Assembly: GCA_030622135.1 (NCBI GenBank)
Contig: JAUXGL010000007.1
Span: forward strand, 1-48,356
Length of the DNA stretch: 48,356 nt
Direction: 5' to 3'
From: Deltaproteobacteria bacterium
GTDB lineage: Bacteria; Myxococcota; B64-G9
Below the pieces are notes generated by a model. The model was not told the origin of the DNA, ran no database searches, and saw only the letters and a list, made by a program, of their open reading frames with translations. Shown piece by piece: positions 31,391-40,861 of this stretch (position 1 is the stretch's first letter; each line of letters begins with the position of its first letter). Made by a program: the position numbers and the translations under genes.

Positions 31391-32566
31391 ATGGCTAAGA
31401 GAAAGACACGCGAGGAGCTGGATGCCGAGATGCAGGCGGTTCCGGTCGAGCCGGGCCAGGAGGAGCGGGCCGAGCCCGTGGTCGATGAGCAAGTGGAGCG
31501 GGCCGAGCCCGTCGTCGAGGAGCAAGTGGAGCGGGCCGAGCCCGTCGTCGAGGAGCAAGTGGAGCGGGCCGAGCCCGTCGTCGAGGAGCAGGAGGAGCGG
31601 GCCGGGCCCGTGGTCGATGAGCAGGTGGAGCCCGCCCGGACGATCCCAAGAGCAGCGGAAGCCTCGCAGTCCGTGCGCCTGACGGGATTGCTCGAAAGCC
31701 TGCTTTTAGCCGCGGAGGAGCCGGTTGAGTTAAAAACCCTGCTCGGCGTGATCCGCGATCTCCAGCCGGATCTGACCCTGGAGCAACTGAAGGATTCCAT
31801 CGATCGGCTGCGCATCGAACTGCGGGAGCAGGGCCGCGGCATACGCATCGGCGAGGTGGGCGGAGGCTATCAGTTGCGGACCTCCACCGAGGCGGCTCCC
31901 TATATCAAGAAGATGGTTGCCCGGCGACCGCCCCGTTTGACCCGCGCGACCCTGGAGACGCTTGCCATCGTGGCCTACCGGCAGCCGGCAACCCGAGGGG
32001 AGGTGGAGGAGATCCGGGGGGTGGACTCCGGGGCGGTGCTCAGGCATCTGCTGGACAAGAAGCTGGTCAAGATCCTGGGCCGCAAGGACGACCCGGGCCG
32101 GCCGCTGTTGTACGGCACCACCAAGGAGTTTCTGGGCTTCTTCTCCATGAAGGATCTGAAGAGTTTGCCTACTTTGCAGGACTTTGCCGAGCTTACCGAG
32201 GAGCACCGGAACTCTTTGGGGTTGGGCCCCAAGGAGGCCGAAGGAGAGGCTGCGGAGGTTCGGCCCACCCAGGAAGATTTCCTGGAGGTGGAGGCGACCG
32301 ATGCCTACGCGCCGGTAGGGGAAGACGAGGTGATAGTGGAGTTGGCCGAATCCCTCTTCGATCTGAAGAAGAAGAACCGGGAGCTGAAAAAGATCCTTCC
32401 CCAGGAGAAGGTCGAAAAGGAAGGCGAAGCCCAGGCGGGTCAGGCGGAGGGCGAACCAACGCCGCCTGATTCCCAGTCGGTGGTCGAAGAGCCCGGCGGA
32501 GACAGATCAGGCTCCCCGGGTTTTGAAGAGACCGGTTCGACGTCATCGGAGGGCGGTGGTGGGTGA
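31391..32566 (+). CDS. scpB: Segregation and condensation protein B with N-terminal repeat tract
   Basis: The 391-residue protein's conserved ScpB core (two winged helices, about residues 92-255, with TRATLETLAIVAYRQPATR and LLYGTTKEFLGFF) is normal. It is preceded by an unusual acidic 11-residue repeat tract (residues 24-78) and followed by a 130-residue acidic, Gln/Glu/Pro-rich tail, so the protein is about twice the usual length. It works with ScpA and Smc in chromosome compaction. The repeat is nearly perfect at DNA level and may vary in copy number. Confidence 0.92.
   Translation: MAKRKTREELDAEMQAVPVEPGQEERAEPVVDEQVERAEPVVEEQVERAEPVVEEQVERAEPVVEEQEERAGPVVDEQVEPARTIPRAAEASQSVRLTGLLESLLLAAEEPVELKTLLGVIRDLQPDLTLEQLKDSIDRLRIELREQGRGIRIGEVGGGYQLRTSTEAAPYIKKMVARRPPRLTRATLETLAIVAYRQPATRGEVEEIRGVDSGAVLRHLLDKKLVKILGRKDDPGRPLLYGTTKEFLGFFSMKDLKSLPTLQDFAELTEEHRNSLGLGPKEAEGEAAEVRPTQEDFLEVEATDAYAPVGEDEVIVELAESLFDLKKKNRELKKILPQEKVEKEGEAQAGQAEGEPTPPDSQSVVEEPGGDRSGSPGFEETGSTSSEGGGG
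31460..31624. repeat. Five tandem 33-bp repeats inside scpB
   Basis: Five units of 33 bases encode the 11-residue motif VERAEPVVEEQ and close variants. The central three units are identical at protein level; the outer two differ at one to three positions. The unit is in frame, so copy changes would lengthen or shorten the N-terminal tract without disrupting ScpB. Confidence 0.85.
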
Positions 32567-33320
32567 GGTAAGGTTGCAGAAGGTCATCGCCGCCGGTGGG
32601 GTTGCTTCCCGGCGGGAGGCGGAGCGGATGATCACCGCTGGGCGGGTTTCGGTAAACGGCCGGGTAGTCCGGATCCAGGGTGTTCGAGTGGATCCGGATC
32701 GGGATGAAATTCGCGTGGACGGCAAGCCGGTCAGCGTCGATCGGAAGCCGCTGTACCTCATGCTGAACAAGCCCCGCTTGGTGGTTGCCACGGCCAGTGA
32801 TCCGGAGGGACGCACCACCGTATTCGATATTCTCAAGGGGCAGGCGTCGTCCCGTGGCCGGAATCGGGTTTTTCACGTAGGCCGGCTGGATTATGCCTCG
32901 GAGGGTTTGCTTCTGCTCACCAACGACGGGGGGCTCGCCGATGCGCTCATGCATCCCTCCAGCCGGGTGCCGCGTGTCTATCAGGTCCGGGTTCAGGGGG
33001 TTCCGTCACCGGCCGAGCTCACCAGGCTCCATCGTGGAGTGGAACTCGAGGACGGCCCGGCCCGGGTGAAAAAGATCCACATGCTCAAGGAAAACCGGAG
33101 TTCAACCTGGGTCGAGCTTATCGTGGAGGAGGGGCGCAACCGGTTGGTGCGGCGTTTGTTCACTGCGTTGGGGTATCCCGTGGTACGGCTCGTGCGGGTA
33201 GGGTACGGTGGGGTTCGTCTGGGGGATCTCCCCCGGGGAAAATCACGGAAGCTTATGCCCGGAGAGGTAAGCACCCTGAAGAAGTGGAGCAAGAAAAAGC
33301 GTTGTTCGGAGCCGTCATGA
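32559..33320 (+). CDS. rluB: Ribosomal large subunit pseudouridine synthase (RsuA/RluB family)
   Basis: The 253-residue protein has an N-terminal S4 RNA-binding domain (RLQKVIAAGGVASRREAERMI) and the RsuA/RluB catalytic motif GRLDYASEGLLLLTNDG with the nucleophilic Asp. It isomerises a uridine in 23S rRNA (RluB-type; RluE/RluF-type cannot be excluded). GTG 32559 follows GGAGGG (32548-32553) and lies inside the end of scpB, an eight-base overlap. The ScpA-ScpB-RluB order is common to many bacteria. Confidence 0.9.
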   Translation: MGEVRLQKVIAAGGVASRREAERMITAGRVSVNGRVVRIQGVRVDPDRDEIRVDGKPVSVDRKPLYLMLNKPRLVVATASDPEGRTTVFDILKGQASSRGRNRVFHVGRLDYASEGLLLLTNDGGLADALMHPSSRVPRVYQVRVQGVPSPAELTRLHRGVELEDGPARVKKIHMLKENRSSTWVELIVEEGRNRLVRRLFTALGYPVVRLVRVGYGGVRLGDLPRGKSRKLMPGEVSTLKKWSKKKRCSEPS

Positions 33321-35428
33321 ACCAGCTACTGGCAGGTGTTTTGGCCGTGTTGTTTTTCTGTGGGTGTTCGAACTCCCGCGATGAGCTGTTGCAGGAGTTG
33401 ATGAGCCCGTCGCCGGTGAAGCGCAGCGGCGCTTTGAGGATTCTGGCGCAGGCGGGTGGCGAGGAGGCTTACCTGCTGGTCGGCCAGGCACTGGAGGATC
33501 GGTCGGTTGTTGTTCGCGTCGCCGCCGTGCGGGCCCTGGCCGATTTCAAGGGCCGGGATATGACCGTGGGGCTGATTCGGGCGACGCGGGATGCCGATCC
33601 CGAGGTTCGCGAAACGGCGGTGGTTTTCCTGGCCGCCCGGAAGGGCGAGCCCGTGCGCAGAGCCTTGGTGCAAATGCTGTTGCGGGCCGAGAGCAGTCCC
33701 AAGGTTCGCAAACAGATCTATCTCGCGCTGGAGAAAATGGAGCTTTCGGGGCGGAAACTGGCCGAAGAGATGGCCTTCCGGCAGATGGAGATGATCCGGC
33801 GGGAGTGGCGGAACAGCCGCGGATCCCGGCGGGCGCAACTGGTGCGCCTGGCCGGCCGCAGCGTTCAGCCAAAGGCGCTGCGCGTGGTCCTGGAGGGGCT
33901 TTCGGATAAGAATGTGGATGTGGTTATAGCGGCCCTTTCCGTTCTGGACGGTCGCGGGGGCCAGGAAGCCTTGCGGCAGTTGCTCTTGCTGGCTTCCGAC
34001 CAGTCCGTCCGGATTCGAATAAAAGCCGTACAAGCACTCCGCCACTATGGTCGGGAGGGCAGGGTGGTCCTGGGAGGTGTCCTCAGGGATCTGAACCTCG
34101 ACGTTCGCCTGCAAGCCCTGCTCCAGTTGGAAAAAGCGGAACCGGGCCTGAGCTCCGAGATGCTCTGTCCCCTGCTGGCTGACTCGGAGCCGGCGGTGTT
34201 GATAGCGGCGGCCAGAGTGATCCGCTCGAAGGGTATCTGGTGCGATCTTACCGCTCTGGCCGGGCAACTGGCGGACCCGCAGGACGAACGCTACCGGTCG
34301 GCGACCCGCGCGCTGTCGATTCTCGGCGGTGAGCCGGCTTTGAAGGTGCTGTCCGATCAGATGAAGAAGCAACCCGCTCGGTATCATCCCGTTTTGGCCG
34401 CGGCCATGGCCCACGCCGGTGACCGCAGCGAAAAAACCAAGACCCGGTTGGTAAACGCGCTGCGGGGTATTCTGGCCGAAGCTCAAAAGCGCAGCCAGGG
34501 CTGGGTGACGGGCAAGCTGCCGCCGAGAAAGAAGCCCCAGCCCCATGAGGAGCCAATCGATCCCACCCGGCTCAGCGAAGAGGAGTTGAAGAAGCTCTAC
34601 GAGAAACACGGTCTTCCCCCCGCCGGCCAGGACCCTCGCCGGGGTATCGCGGACATACTGGCGAAATACGAGGAACCGTCCGGTCCCGCGCCGGTCGGCG
34701 AGATTTTCGAAGCCGTCACCTTGCAGGATGTAGAAGTTTTAGGCGAGTTACTCCAAGGCCTGGCCGCCATCGATCGGATAACCGCTGCCGCGGTTGCCTT
34801 GGAGGCCCTGCGATTCAATCACCCGGATCTGGCGGGCAGGGTCGCCCGCCTGGTGCTGGACTGCGAGCTGGCGGTGAATTTGGATGAGGAAACGATCGGC
34901 CAGCTCGGCGAGTTCTTGCTTCAGGCCTCTGAGCAGGACGCCGGTTCCATCGCCGGATTGCTGGGAACCATAAAAAAGCCCAAAGTCGTCGAGGTGCTTG
35001 GCTCGGCGCTCTCCGGCATGTCGTGGGAGCAGCGCGAACACGCCATCGCGGCGCTCGGAAATCTGGGTCAGAAAGAAGGAATCCGGCCGCTTTTGGCGAT
35101 GTTGAAGGGCTACTCGGCGGCCGGCGCCGCCCGGGCCCTCGGCGAGATTGGCGATCCCCTGGCCATCAAACCCTTGCAAGAAGCCCTCAAGTGGGCCGGG
35201 CTTTCCGCGGAGATGGACATTTTAATGGCGCTTGGTAAATTGGGATCCGAGGACGCCGTTCCCATGGTGTCCGAGAGGCTCGGTGATCCCGATCCCGAGG
35301 TGCGGCGCGCCGCCGTGAGGATCCTGGGCAGGCTGGGCGGTACGGAGGCGAATAAGGCTCTGGAGACGGTGCGGTTCGATCTGGACCGGCTGGTGCGAGC
35401 GGAGGCCGGCAATTACCTCAAGGAATAA
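33317..35428 (+). CDS. HEAT-repeat lipoprotein
   Basis: The 703-residue protein has a short signal with Cys at about residues 17-19 (LFFCGCSNS), read as a lipoprotein signal though the lipobox is unusual. Two long HEAT/PBS-type solenoids follow (about 25-380 and 460-700), with repeated LxDxxxxVRxxAxxALxxLG units such as DRSVVVRVAAVRALADF and DPDPEVRRAAVRILGRLG. They are separated by a charged, Pro-rich segment (about 390-440). It is probably a scaffold at the outer membrane or periplasmic face. ATG 33317 overlaps the rluB stop (ATGA). The partner is unknown. Confidence 0.8.
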   Translation: MNQLLAGVLAVLFFCGCSNSRDELLQELMSPSPVKRSGALRILAQAGGEEAYLLVGQALEDRSVVVRVAAVRALADFKGRDMTVGLIRATRDADPEVRETAVVFLAARKGEPVRRALVQMLLRAESSPKVRKQIYLALEKMELSGRKLAEEMAFRQMEMIRREWRNSRGSRRAQLVRLAGRSVQPKALRVVLEGLSDKNVDVVIAALSVLDGRGGQEALRQLLLLASDQSVRIRIKAVQALRHYGREGRVVLGGVLRDLNLDVRLQALLQLEKAEPGLSSEMLCPLLADSEPAVLIAAARVIRSKGIWCDLTALAGQLADPQDERYRSATRALSILGGEPALKVLSDQMKKQPARYHPVLAAAMAHAGDRSEKTKTRLVNALRGILAEAQKRSQGWVTGKLPPRKKPQPHEEPIDPTRLSEEELKKLYEKHGLPPAGQDPRRGIADILAKYEEPSGPAPVGEIFEAVTLQDVEVLGELLQGLAAIDRITAAAVALEALRFNHPDLAGRVARLVLDCELAVNLDEETIGQLGEFLLQASEQDAGSIAGLLGTIKKPKVVEVLGSALSGMSWEQREHAIAALGNLGQKEGIRPLLAMLKGYSAAGAARALGEIGDPLAIKPLQEALKWAGLSAEMDILMALGKLGSEDAVPMVSERLGDPDPEVRRAAVRILGRLGGTEANKALETVRFDLDRLVRAEAGNYLKE

Positions 35429-35439
35429 AGAGAGTACCG

Positions 35440-36957
35440 ATGGCAGACAAGATCCGAAAGTGGAAAGACCAGGCAGCCGCGGCCCTGCGCAAGAGCAAGT
35501 ACGACAAGGCCTTGACCTTGTTCCGGCAAGTGGTCGAGCAGGATCCCGAGGATTTTTCCGGTCACAACAACATTGGCTACATTCTTCGCAGGCTCAAACG
35601 AACCGATGAGGCCGTAAAGGTTTTCGAGGATTTGGCCGAGGCGTACGCGGAGCGGGGATTCCTGCTCAAGGCCATTGCTACTTGTAAGGTCGTGCTGGAC
35701 ATCGATCCAGAACACAAGAAGATCCAGACCCAATTGGCCGATCTGTATGGCCGACGCAGCGGCGGTGCGCCCAAGGCGGAAGTGAAAGTCATGGCGCCGC
35801 TGGAGGGGAACGTTCAGGTGGGCGACGAAGTCCTGGTCCCGCTGGCCCCCATCGAGCTGGACACCGCTGGCCCGACCCTGGACGTGCAGACCAGCACCCC
35901 GCTCGATGACGTGACCGAGATGCAGGCGGAAGATGAACCCCCCGCCATTGAGTTCGTCCCCCTGGATCCCTCCCTGATTACCCTCGAGCCCGAGCCCGAG
36001 CCTGAGCCGCAAGCGGCACCGAGGACGGAACCGGTCGAAGCAGATCCCGAGGAGAGAGCCGGCCCGTCCATGGATCTGGATCTGTCGGATCTGGAGACAG
36101 TAGAAGACCTGCAGAGCAGGCCGCGGGAGGAGCGGACCCTTCCTGAGATCCCCTTGTTCTCGGACCTGGAGCCGGACGCCTTCGTGGCCGTGCTCGAAGA
36201 CATGCGGGTAGTACGCATGAAGCCCGGCGATTGGGTCATCCGGGAGGGCGAGGAAGGCAGCAGCATGTTCGTAATTGCCAGCGGGGCTGCCAGGGTTTTG
36301 AAGAAGCTGAAAGGCACCAGGATGCTTCAGCTGGCCGTGCTGGGAGAGGGTGCCTTTTTCGGGGAGATGTCCGTGCTGCGCGGTGGCCCCCGGGGGGCGT
36401 CGGTGCAGTCGGTGCAGCCGGGAGAGTTGTTCGAGATTTCCAAGCAGGTCATCGACAAGATCATCGGGCAATACCCTTCCGTCGAGCAGGTGCTCACCAA
36501 ATTCATCCGGCAGCGGTTGCTCCGCAATGTAATAAGCACCTCCGAGTTGTTCAGACCCTTCAACAAGGAGGAGCGCCTCCGTATCATCGAGCGGTTCGTC
36601 AGCCGGGACATCGGACGCGGCGAGCTGTTGATCGAAGAGGGGCGGGAGAGCAACGGTTTCTACATTCTAATGCGGGGTCGCCTGGACGTGCTGTGCAAGC
36701 TGGACGACGGATTCACCACGGTGGTAGGTGAGCTTTTGGAAGGGGAGGTATTCGGAGAAATCTCCTGCCTCCGCAAGGAGCCGGCCATGGCCACCGTGCG
36801 CGCTTCCACCCCCGCCTCCATCCTCCGCTTACCCCGCACGGACTTCGACGCGCTAATCCTCGGAAATCCCCAGATCCTCGAGCTGGTCAACTCCCTGGGC
36901 GAGCAGCGCCGGGCCATAACCGTAAACGCCCTGGCCAAGAAGGGCATTCTTATCTGA
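35440..36957 (+). CDS. TPR protein with two cyclic-nucleotide-binding domains
   Basis: The 505-residue protein has an N-terminal TPR region (about 5-105), an acidic Pro/Glu linker (about 120-230) and two cNMP-binding domains (about 237-355 and 369-490). In the first, FFGEM (306-310) and PRGAS with R318 form the phosphate-binding cassette, so it can bind cAMP/cGMP. In the second FGEIS (438-442) is present, but the Arg position reads Ala (PAMATV, A449), so ligand binding is doubtful. There is no DNA-binding or enzyme domain; it probably transmits a cyclic-nucleotide signal to a TPR partner. It starts 11 bases after the HEAT gene. Confidence 0.87.
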   Translation: MADKIRKWKDQAAAALRKSKYDKALTLFRQVVEQDPEDFSGHNNIGYILRRLKRTDEAVKVFEDLAEAYAERGFLLKAIATCKVVLDIDPEHKKIQTQLADLYGRRSGGAPKAEVKVMAPLEGNVQVGDEVLVPLAPIELDTAGPTLDVQTSTPLDDVTEMQAEDEPPAIEFVPLDPSLITLEPEPEPEPQAAPRTEPVEADPEERAGPSMDLDLSDLETVEDLQSRPREERTLPEIPLFSDLEPDAFVAVLEDMRVVRMKPGDWVIREGEEGSSMFVIASGAARVLKKLKGTRMLQLAVLGEGAFFGEMSVLRGGPRGASVQSVQPGELFEISKQVIDKIIGQYPSVEQVLTKFIRQRLLRNVISTSELFRPFNKEERLRIIERFVSRDIGRGELLIEEGRESNGFYILMRGRLDVLCKLDDGFTTVVGELLEGEVFGEISCLRKEPAMATVRASTPASILRLPRTDFDALILGNPQILELVNSLGEQRRAITVNALAKKGILI

Positions 36958-36986
36958 TTTCAATAAGTTCTGCGCACTCCGTCCCC

Positions 36987-37028
36987 GTTGGTTTCCGTTG
37001 GTTTCCGTTGGTTTCCGCGTTGGTTTCC
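36987..37028. repeat. Short tandem repeat, unit GTTGGTTTCC
   Basis: Three direct copies of the 10-base unit (36987-37016), a GC dinucleotide and a fourth copy (37019-37028), just after the end of the cyclic-nucleotide-binding protein gene. The gap 36958-37177 otherwise shows no gene or clear terminator. Confidence 0.8.
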
Positions 37029-37177
37029 GTGACGTAGTGTGGCGATCAAGATGGGATAAACAGCGTTTAACTCCCCTCGTTAGCGGATCGCCGGCGGACG
37101 GTGCATCTGACCGCATCTTGACCCCACCAGCCTTGGCACTGCGGTAGTTTTTTGCGTTGGCTGTGCAACTACGGGGT

Positions 37178-37549
37178 CTACAACGAGGTTACCTCGGCTA
37201 CGTGCCGGATGATGATCACCATCATCGTGACGACGTAGACAAGGTGCAGCGTGGCCAATCCGGACACCAGCCAGAAGGGCCACCGCCGGCTCCTGTACCG
37301 CCAGACGAGAATCGCAAGCCCACCAAGCACCGCGATCCAGACGGGTAACCAGAAAAACAGGCTGTTGGTGAAAAAGCTGTACGAGTTCAGAAACCCTTGG
37401 ATTTCCACGGGCACGGTGAACCCATTTCCCTGGCCCATGTACCAGTCAACCGCCCCGGGCACGTAGGAGAATACCGCCCAGGCGTAGAAAACCTGTACGG
37501 CCATGAGGAAGGCGTAGCCCAGCCAGTTAAAAAGGTTCGGTCGAGCCAT
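37178..37549 (-). CDS. Small membrane protein, unknown function
   Basis: The 123-residue protein has three to four hydrophobic segments (about 9-30, 60-82 and 95-117) with aromatic-rich interfaces. The first exposed loop (VPGAVDWYMGQGNGFTVPVEI) is probably periplasmic. No family is recognised. The ATG at 37549 has only a weak purine-rich site upstream. It stands alone on the minus strand between two plus-strand clusters. Confidence 0.6.
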   Translation of the reverse strand: MARPNLFNWLGYAFLMAVQVFYAWAVFSYVPGAVDWYMGQGNGFTVPVEIQGFLNSYSFFTNSLFFWLPVWIAVLGGLAILVWRYRSRRWPFWLVSGLATLHLVYVVTMMVIIIRHVAEVTSL

Positions 37550-38181
37550 CTCGTATCTCGCCTGCTCTTCTCGTCCGCGGGGCAGCTTCGTTGGCTGCAG
37601 CCGCAGAGTACGCCCGGCGCCAGGATCTCACCTGGGTCTGGCCCAATTCAGCCTGGCGGCACAACCAGGACCTACGAGGATTTCAATCGTATCTCCCTTA
37701 TACTACTGACCCCGAAAACCTCCGCGTCCCGCGAAGATTTTCTGAGTACTGCGCGGGTCATCGGGTTGCGGCGGAGCCGCGCTGTGATCTTTCTTGTGCC
37801 GATTCATCACATCGTTCCGAGTAACAAGTCGCATGCAAGCCGCGTGACCAGCACCGGTTTTCAACTATGGACAATATATCAAACCAGCCGGTTCCGTGTG
37901 AAGGTTTTCTTAAAAACTCTCCGGACATAGTCACCCCACCTTGGAGAACCGTCTGATTGGCTGGAATGGCGCTGCCTTCCTTGCCACCTGTGTGCTTCTG
38001 CCTTTTTTTCTGTCTGAATTGCAGTGGGAGGATTTCACTCGCCTTCGCCAGGATGCCCTGCGGCTTGCCGCGGGGAGGAATGGCGAGGCGACCCGACGTA
38101 GCCTTGGCGAAGTCGGGTTCTTGGCTATGGCGAGTTTCGCACAAGTTTGCCCGGAGCAGCCAAAAGGTCTATGATTCGTCC
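37550..38181. other. Intergenic stretch with no convincing gene
   Basis: This 630-base stretch contains several short frames in both strands but none with both a ribosome site and coding character. Its right half (38043-38112) holds a palindromic repeat listed separately. The frame open upstream of the TPR-barrel gene through this stretch (from 37957) is not used as coding because it runs through the repeat. Confidence 0.5.
38043..38112. repeat. Palindromic repeat with nested hairpin
   Basis: CTTCGCCA (38043-38050) pairs with TGGCGAAG (38105-38112), and GCGGC-TT-GCCGC forms an inner hairpin between them. Read on the minus strand it encodes the frame DFAKATSGR...GKPQGILAKA, a translated signature I associate with dispersed palindromic repeats in metagenome-derived bacteria. 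Its presence just before a gene is typical of an intergenic mobile-like repeat. Confidence 0.5.
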
Positions 38182-39033
38182 GTGCTCTTGGGTTTCATTC
38201 CAGCCTGCCTCTTCGTCATAGTCGCCCAGACGGCGCCGGCGGCGGACACTTACGCGGCGGGATTGGCCTGTTACGAACAACTCGATTTCCACTGCTCCAT
38301 CGAGCTGCTCAGCGCGGCGGCCCGGGAGAAGTCGGGTGGGGATCCGGCGCGGCTTCTGGATATCTACCGCAAGCTGGCCGACAGCCACCTGGCCCTCGGC
38401 CGGCGCGAGGAGGCCATCGCGGACTTCATGCACCTCCTGCGCCTGGAGCCCGTCTACCGAATCGAAGGATCCGGCACCTCCCCGAAAATTCTGGACGCGT
38501 TCGGCGAGGCGCGTGACCGGCTTAAGCGGGAAAAGCCGGTCAGACTGGAGAAGCCGGCCCCGGCCCCGCCCGAACCCTGGATGGAGGTGGGCCTCAGCGC
38601 GAACGCGGAGTTCCTGGTCGGTAAAGATGCCGATCTGCTCAAAACCGGCGCGGCGGTCGATGTCGAGGCAAACTTCGTGCTTACGGGTCCATGGCTGGCC
38701 GGGGGCGGACTGCGCTACACCTTCCACGATCTGGCCGAGAACAACTCCACCTTGCATTTGGCCGGCGGATGGGCGGCGTTCGGGGCCGCGCTGGAGGTCG
38801 GGCCGGTCCGCACCCAGTTGCTCGCGGGCGTGGGCCTGGCCCGCTTCGGCATCCCGAACCAGGAGGGCAAGACGGGGCTGATGCTGCCCCTAAGACTGAC
38901 AGCCAACATTCCGGTGTCCGGCGGGCTGAACCTGGGCTTGCAGGTCGCACCGGTATGGTTGGTAACCATGGAGAGTGATCCGAAATCCTCCTTTACCTTG
39001 ACTCTGGGTGGACGGATCTCCATGATTTTTTGA
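38182..39033 (+). CDS. Exported TPR plus beta-barrel protein
   Basis: The 283-residue protein has a signal peptide (hydrophobic LLGFIPACLFVIVAQTAPAA), a TPR-like helical segment (about 25-110: LLDIYRKLADSHLALGRREEA) and a C-terminal half with alternating strand pattern ending ISMIF, consistent with an outer-membrane barrel. GTG 38182 is chosen because the signal peptide begins there; TTG 38188 is the alternative, and longer frames cross the repeat. It is followed after 21 bases by the FHA/sigma-54 regulator, so the two are probably co-transcribed. The function is unknown; a periplasmic/outer-membrane sensing role for the regulator is speculative. Confidence 0.7.
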   Translation: MLLGFIPACLFVIVAQTAPAADTYAAGLACYEQLDFHCSIELLSAAAREKSGGDPARLLDIYRKLADSHLALGRREEAIADFMHLLRLEPVYRIEGSGTSPKILDAFGEARDRLKREKPVRLEKPAPAPPEPWMEVGLSANAEFLVGKDADLLKTGAAVDVEANFVLTGPWLAGGGLRYTFHDLAENNSTLHLAGGWAAFGAALEVGPVRTQLLAGVGLARFGIPNQEGKTGLMLPLRLTANIPVSGGLNLGLQVAPVWLVTMESDPKSSFTLTLGGRISMIF

Positions 39034-39054
39034 CCTTTCGGGAGAACCGGTCTG

Positions 39055-40845
<1,791 letters not shown>

Positions 40846-40861
40846 ATAATGGAGGAATAAC

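Noticed and set aside
31460-31624. scpB repeat as a CRISPR-like array
   Set aside because: Units are contiguous without spacers and keep the reading frame of scpB.
30271-31848. 525-codon minus-strand frame opposite scpA/scpB
   Set aside because: It is the antisense of well-recognised genes and of the scpB repeat (Ser/Thr/Arg-rich mirror).
36987-37028. GTTGGTTTCC repeat as a CRISPR or att site
   Set aside because: Units are ten bases, adjacent, without spacers or a nearby integrase.
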